A stretch of DNA of 10,965 nucleotides from Candidatus Poseidonia sp. GTDB taxonomy: Archaea > Thermoplasmatota > Poseidoniia > Poseidoniales > Poseidoniaceae. Position numbers and translations under genes: made by a program. The notes under the pieces were generated by a model. The model made no database searches, was not told where the DNA came from, and worked only from the letters and a program-made list of their open reading frames with translations. Below are positions 7,873-10,965 of this stretch, one piece after another. Positions within the stretch are counted from its first letter, which is position 1. Each line of letters starts with the position of its first letter. Location: the NCBI GenBank assembly GCA_013330155.1, contig DUIU01000111.1, positions 1 to 10,965 on the forward strand. The letters run 5' to 3'.

Positions 7873-9087
7873 ATGGCCAAGGCCTTGCTCAACCTGACGG
7901 ATGTTCGAATCCGCCGAGGCATGAACACGGTTTTGGATGGATGCTCCCTTAGCGTTGAATCTGGCGAAGCCGTGGTGCTTACGGGAGCAAACGGGGCCGG
8001 CAAAAGCACCCTCCTCGAAGCGGCTGCGGGCCTCCTTCCGCTCGAAAACGGTCAGATTGAGCATGAAAACATCGTCGTAAGGGACCACGAGGGACGGACT
8101 AAATCCTCGCCGTTGGCCTTGGGGCTGACGCTTCAAAAGAACGGAATGATGGGGAGTGAAGTGCTGGTTGAACATCTTCAATGCGCGATGTCGATGAACG
8201 GACGAACCATGGACTGCAGCCCGTTTTTGAAGGCATTTAACCTGACGCACCGAGCCAACGATTTGGTCGCTCACCTCTCACAAGGTCAAGCCCGCAAGGT
8301 CGCCGTACTCGCAGGATTGCTGCCCGCTTTTGCAAGTGAACATCCCACCTTGGTCCTTCTTGACGAGCCTGACGCAGGTTTGGATGAGGCTTCAGTTGAA
8401 ACCCTCGGCGGATGGCTGAATGAACTTCGAACCATGGGCCATGGCTTGCTCATCGCCACCCACGACGAACGCATCATGGCTCACGCCACGCACCACTTTG
8501 AAGTCGGTCAAGAAAAGAAAACCACTGGAATCATCCCTGAAGGCATCAACGCTGAACGACGCCAGTCAAAGTCCGCCAAGCGTACCTCTTCGGGCGCCTT
8601 TGGCGTTCGCATGCACCTTCGCACCCTGATGTGGCTGAACGCCAATGCCATCGCCGGCCTCCTCACCTTGGGCATCCTTCTCTCCTTTGGAGACTTCATG
8701 GGAAACCTCAACCAAATGCAACGGCTAGGGTTCGCCCTCGCCCCCGTTTTGGCAGTTGCTTTGTGCGGTGAGCCACTCGTGGTCGCCACGAGAGAGGAAC
8801 GCAGTGGAGATTGGTGGCGAGCCGTGTGGGGAAGGGCGCCACATGCAAGTTGGCTGCCATTGATGATCGGGTTGGTGTTTACGCTGCTCTCGGTTACAGC
8901 ACTGGGCGAGGCCTTGAACGCCACAACGGTGGTTGCAGGAACATTGTTGTGTTTCTCCGTATGGCACGCCGTTGGATGGATGCAACGCTCCACACAACGC
9001 CTCGCTCGCCCCCAAGCCGTCTTTGTCGGATTGCTCACCCCAGTGCTGATCTTACCATTTTCACTCCTTGTTAGCCTTCTTTCTTGA
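7873..9087 (+). CDS. ccmA: Heme exporter ABC ATPase fused to a short CcmB-like permease (CcmA-CcmB fusion)
   Basis: Likely ATPase plus membrane subunit of the CcmABCD complex, which drives release of heme-loaded CcmE during cytochrome c maturation. Residues 1-210 form a complete ABC ATPase: Walker A GANGAGKST (38-46), Q-loop Gln88, signature LSQGQ (135-139), Walker B LVLLDEP (160-166) and switch His197. A charged linker (about 211-248) leads to about five hydrophobic segments (257-272, 285-304, 326-345, 350-370, 381-403). The stretch after segment 2, with an ExxxxxTREERSGDWW pattern, resembles the CcmB loop that follows its second helix (ER-F-D-G). CcmA and CcmB are normally separate, about 200 and 220 residues; here the permease part is only about 155 and seems to lack the last helix. 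The CcmB assignment rests on this resemblance and on ccmC starting 25 bp downstream; another ABC exporter half is the alternative. ATG at 7873 begins the usual first beta strand of the domain. Confidence 0.82.
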   Translation: MAKALLNLTDVRIRRGMNTVLDGCSLSVESGEAVVLTGANGAGKSTLLEAAAGLLPLENGQIEHENIVVRDHEGRTKSSPLALGLTLQKNGMMGSEVLVEHLQCAMSMNGRTMDCSPFLKAFNLTHRANDLVAHLSQGQARKVAVLAGLLPAFASEHPTLVLLDEPDAGLDEASVETLGGWLNELRTMGHGLLIATHDERIMAHATHHFEVGQEKKTTGIIPEGINAERRQSKSAKRTSSGAFGVRMHLRTLMWLNANAIAGLLTLGILLSFGDFMGNLNQMQRLGFALAPVLAVALCGEPLVVATREERSGDWWRAVWGRAPHASWLPLMIGLVFTLLSVTALGEALNATTVVAGTLLCFSVWHAVGWMQRSTQRLARPQAVFVGLLTPVLILPFSLLVSLLS

Positions 9088-9103
9088 TGGGAACGCCAAG
9101 TTC

Positions 9104-9110
9104 AAGGGGG
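9104..9110 (+). promoter_or_regulatory. Ribosome binding site of ccmC
   Basis: The bases AAGGGGG lie just 2 nt before the ATG at 9113. The spacing is shorter than usual, but no better site precedes the other in-frame candidates (TTG at 9068, which overlaps the upstream gene, and ATG at 9131). Confidence 0.45.
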
Positions 9111-9112
9111 AC

Positions 9113-9826
9113 ATGCCAACACCGCTGACCATGAAGTGGGGTGAAGCTTTGCTCGTCCTCGGCTTCACAGGCATCGGGGCCACCTTGCTCCTCGCCCTTC
9201 TTTGGGCACCCAGCGTATCCATTGATGCGTTTGAATCACCCGCCGCCCAACGAATATTCTATTGGCACGTACCGGCAGCTTGGGCTGCTTTCATCGCCTT
9301 TGGCGCTCTCTTTGTGGGTTCAGCAGGATGGCTCTTTCGACGCTCAGAATGGATGTGGCGTTTGCACGTAGCAGGTGCCGAAGCCGGTTTGGCCTGCGGC
9401 CTCATGGTCGTCTGGTCCGGTTGCGTTTGGGGCCAAGCAGAATGGGGCACACCATGGGACTGGACGGATGTTCGGCTCAACAGTTTTGGCCTTCTTACGC
9501 TTCTTGCAACCTACGTCGTTCTTGGGCGCAACAGCCAGCCCGATGGCGTGGAAACACGGGACACCTTCGCAGCCTTCGGATTGTATGGCTTTGTTTTGGT
9601 TCCACTCACTTACATTGCAACGAGGATTTGGACCATTCGCCACCCCGGACCCGTGGTTGGAACTGGCGATGATGGGTCCATCAACGGCGAGATGGGGCTT
9701 GTCTTGCTGATTGGCGCCGTTTCCTTCACGGTCTTTATCATCGGCCACATGATTGCTTCTATGCGACTGACGGCGCTTGAGCAGCGGCTTGAAGCCATGC
9801 AGAGCGTGCTCGACCGAGGTGTTTGA
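9113..9826 (+). CDS. ccmC: Heme exporter / cytochrome c maturation membrane protein CcmC
   Basis: Integral membrane heme handler of system I cytochrome c maturation; in the known family it presents heme to CcmE on the outer face of the membrane. The 237-residue product is of family size and has six hydrophobic segments. The heme-handling signature is clear: a first conserved His in FYWHVPAAW (His52), the Trp-rich WWD-type loop WGQAEWGTPWDWTDVRL (about 106-122), and a second conserved His in TIRHPGPVVG (His177). In known CcmC/CcmF/CcsA proteins the WWD loop and two flanking His residues bind heme. The C-terminus carries a short charged helix (MRLTALEQRLEAMQ). It starts 25 bp after the CcmA-CcmB fusion and ends 10 bp before ccmD, so the three genes look like one operon. 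The start at 9113 is preferred over 9131; 9068 (TTG) would overlap the upstream gene by 20 bp. CcmE, CcmF and CcmH are not in the window. Confidence 0.93.
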   Translation: MPTPLTMKWGEALLVLGFTGIGATLLLALLWAPSVSIDAFESPAAQRIFYWHVPAAWAAFIAFGALFVGSAGWLFRRSEWMWRLHVAGAEAGLACGLMVVWSGCVWGQAEWGTPWDWTDVRLNSFGLLTLLATYVVLGRNSQPDGVETRDTFAAFGLYGFVLVPLTYIATRIWTIRHPGPVVGTGDDGSINGEMGLVLLIGAVSFTVFIIGHMIASMRLTALEQRLEAMQSVLDRGV

Positions 9827-9836
9827 TTTGGAAGGA

Positions 9837-9995
9837 ATGACGTACCTGGCTGTTGCGTATCTTGGAATGCTGGTCGCCATCGCTTTGTGGACATGGACCG
9901 TTGTCCAGCGCAGTCGCCGGCTTGACGAGCGATTGGAAGCCCTCGAACGGGTTGAAAGCGGTGAACCTGAAGCCCCAGAGAAAACCGACGGCTGA
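9837..9995 (+). CDS. ccmD: Small CcmD-like heme exporter subunit
   Basis: A 52-residue protein with one membrane helix near the N-terminus (YLAVAYLGMLVAIALWTWTVV, about 3-23; shown here as the hydrophobic segment) followed by a charged helix (RRLDERLEALERVE) and an acidic Pro-rich end. This size, topology and charged tail match CcmD, the small subunit that in bacteria stabilises CcmABC and helps release holo-CcmE. CcmD proteins share little sequence, so position is the main support: it begins 10 bp after the ccmC stop on the same strand. The frame is open further upstream to 9777, but that part overlaps ccmC and is not membrane-like. GGAAGG (9830-9835) lies only 1 nt before the ATG, a tight spacing; TTG at 9828 is a weaker alternative start. 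Confidence 0.7.
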   Translation: MTYLAVAYLGMLVAIALWTWTVVQRSRRLDERLEALERVESGEPEAPEKTDG

Positions 9996-10054
9996 ACACT
10001 TTCACAGGCGTAGTCTTTCAAAGGCATCGGCGCGAGACCACCATGGAGAGGCGC
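9996..10054 (+). promoter_or_regulatory. Leader of nmd3 with ribosome binding site and imperfect direct repeat
   Basis: The 59-bp gap before nmd3 holds two 12-bp near-copies, CTTTCACAGGCG (9999-10010) and CTTTCAAAGGCA (10015-10026), matching at 10 of 12 bases with a 16-bp period. GGAGAGG (10045-10051) lies 3 nt before the ATG at 10055. An earlier in-frame ATG at 10043 has no such site and would add only MERR. No clear TATA box or terminator was seen, so nmd3 may be read through from the ccm genes. Confidence 0.4.
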
Positions 10055-10965
10055 ATGTCATCCCGACTCGGTGGCGAATTTTGCTTGGTCTGTGGGGCCG
10101 AGCCACCCTTGTACGGTGACCGCATGTGTGAGCCTTGTTTACGGGCCAGAACCGTGTTGGCAAAGGTTCCAGAAAACATTCCCTGGGTTCGTTGTGCACG
10201 GTGCGGAATCGTTGAAATCGACGGGAAGTGGGAAAACACCACAGAGGACGAAGTGTGGGACGAACTCTTGCACCGGAATTTGGCCGTTCATGATCAGGCG
10301 GAGGACATTCAACTGGCGATGGAACCCGTCAAAGTCTCTGACCGACACACATTACTTCACATCCAAATCGAGGGCGTCATCGACAATCTGCTCTTCCAAG
10401 AAGAACATACCATGCGTGCCCGCATGGCCAATGGCGTGTGCCTTACGTGCACCCGTCGCGCCGGGAATTACTTCGAAGCAACCGTGCAGTTACGCTCCAG
10501 CGCTCGCCGACTAAGCGAAGACGAATTTACACGTTTGCGGGCCACGCTCGAAGAGGTCCTGAACAAGCTCTCCGACGACCCGATGTTCTTCATTACCAGC
10601 GAAGGACAGGTCACTGGGGGCTACGATGTGGTTCTCGGCAGCAAAGGGTTGGCACGAGCATGGGGGCGCCACCTCGTCAGTGAATACGGCGGCATGGTGG
10701 TTGAAACGAATTCAACCGTTGGGCGAAAGGACGGCGTCGACGTCACGCGTTTAACGCTCCTTTACCGCAAACCTGGTTATGAGATTGGAGATATTGTCCA
10801 GTGGCGAAACCACATCTGGCGACCTTCGTCGTGGACCAAGGATGGTGCCATCATGGAACGCGTGGACCGAAGGGAGCGTACCGGAGCCAGCTGGCGGGAT
10901 TTGGAACAGGCCAAGGTACTCGCTCAGCGGCACGAATTGTCCAGTGTAGAATTCATCAACGAAGA
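10055..10965 (+). CDS. nmd3: NMD3 family protein, large ribosomal subunit factor (C-terminus cut by window edge)
   Basis: Archaeal homologue of eukaryotic NMD3, the adaptor that binds the 60S subunit late in assembly and links it to nuclear export; in archaea, which have no nucleus, a role in large-subunit assembly or quality control is the likely equivalent. My translation is open from 10055 to the window end (303 residues). It shows the family's N-terminal zinc-binding cysteines as four pairs: FCLVCG (Cys10, 13), MCEPC (25, 28), RCARCG (47, 50) and, after an insertion, VCLTC (129, 132). The middle holds the conserved region with FFITSEGQVTGGYDVVLGS (about 178-196) followed by a mixed alpha/beta domain, and after it a barrel-like segment (PGYEIGDIVQWRNHIW, about 240-255). 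The start has GGAGAGG upstream. This gene is the best single sign that the DNA is archaeal. It lies 59 bp downstream of ccmD on the same strand, with no evident functional link to heme. Confidence 0.93.
   Translation, partial: MSSRLGGEFCLVCGAEPPLYGDRMCEPCLRARTVLAKVPENIPWVRCARCGIVEIDGKWENTTEDEVWDELLHRNLAVHDQAEDIQLAMEPVKVSDRHTLLHIQIEGVIDNLLFQEEHTMRARMANGVCLTCTRRAGNYFEATVQLRSSARRLSEDEFTRLRATLEEVLNKLSDDPMFFITSEGQVTGGYDVVLGSKGLARAWGRHLVSEYGGMVVETNSTVGRKDGVDVTRLTLLYRKPGYEIGDIVQWRNHIWRPSSWTKDGAIMERVDRRERTGASWRDLEQAKVLAQRHELSSVEFINE

Noticed and set aside
7660..8274. 204-codon minus-strand frame across the divergent gap and the ABC ATPase
   Set aside because: Its protein is Arg/Ser/His-rich without any recognisable motif, and it lies opposite clear Walker A and signature motifs on the plus strand; a shadow frame.
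9068..9112. TTG start for ccmC at 9068
   Set aside because: It would overlap the upstream gene by 20 bp and add a stretch not typical of CcmC; ATG at 9113 follows a purine-rich site.
9344..10027. 227-codon minus-strand frame opposite ccmC and ccmD
   Set aside because: Low-complexity shadow composition and opposite to the conserved WWD loop and His motifs of CcmC.
1..10965. Mobile elements, CRISPR arrays, tRNA or rRNA genes
   Set aside because: No transposase or integrase frames, no regularly spaced repeats, and no cloverleaf or rRNA-like sequence noticed on either strand; almost all of the window is occupied by seven conserved genes.

Overview
The window looks like a piece of an archaeal chromosome, most plausibly a marine planktonic euryarchaeon of the Ca. 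Poseidoniia (Marine Group II/III) type. The strongest evidence is an archaeal NMD3 gene at the right edge with its four CxxC pairs. A very large acidic secreted S8 protease with a membrane anchor and an archaeal-style C-terminal zinc ribbon, and tightly packed genes, fit the same picture. The lineage is an inference; the archaeal domain is fairly secure. No RNA genes, CRISPR arrays, insertion sequences or other mobile DNA were seen.

Left part, minus strand (about 1-7783): three genes read right to left: a rhomboid intramembrane protease (7783-6737), a 1628-residue membrane-anchored subtilisin-like protease (6648-1762), and glmS (1752 to beyond base 1). Only 88 bp separate the first pair and 9 bp the second, so glmS is probably co-transcribed with the protease. 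The glmS gene lacks only about its last 23 codons, which lie outside the window.

Right part, plus strand (7873-10965): an 89-bp divergent gap, then a heme-export/cytochrome c maturation cluster: an ABC ATPase fused to a short CcmB-like permease (7873-9087), CcmC (9113-9826) and a tiny CcmD-like protein (9837-9995). These would form the CcmABCD complex that moves or presents heme for attachment to apocytochromes c. After 59 bp comes nmd3 (10055 to beyond the end), a factor for the large ribosomal subunit.

The most interesting part is the protease pair. The S8 protein appears to be type I: signal peptide, outer catalytic and beta-rich domains, one membrane helix starting with a Gly-rich stretch, then a cytoplasmic acidic/coiled, Pro-Leu-rich and zinc-ribbon tail. 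The neighbouring rhomboid also ends in a likely cytoplasmic zinc-binding tail. This suggests, as a hypothesis only, a two-protease module in which the rhomboid cuts the S8 protein's anchor. The second notable point is the CcmA-CcmB fusion followed by a ccmD that is easily missed.
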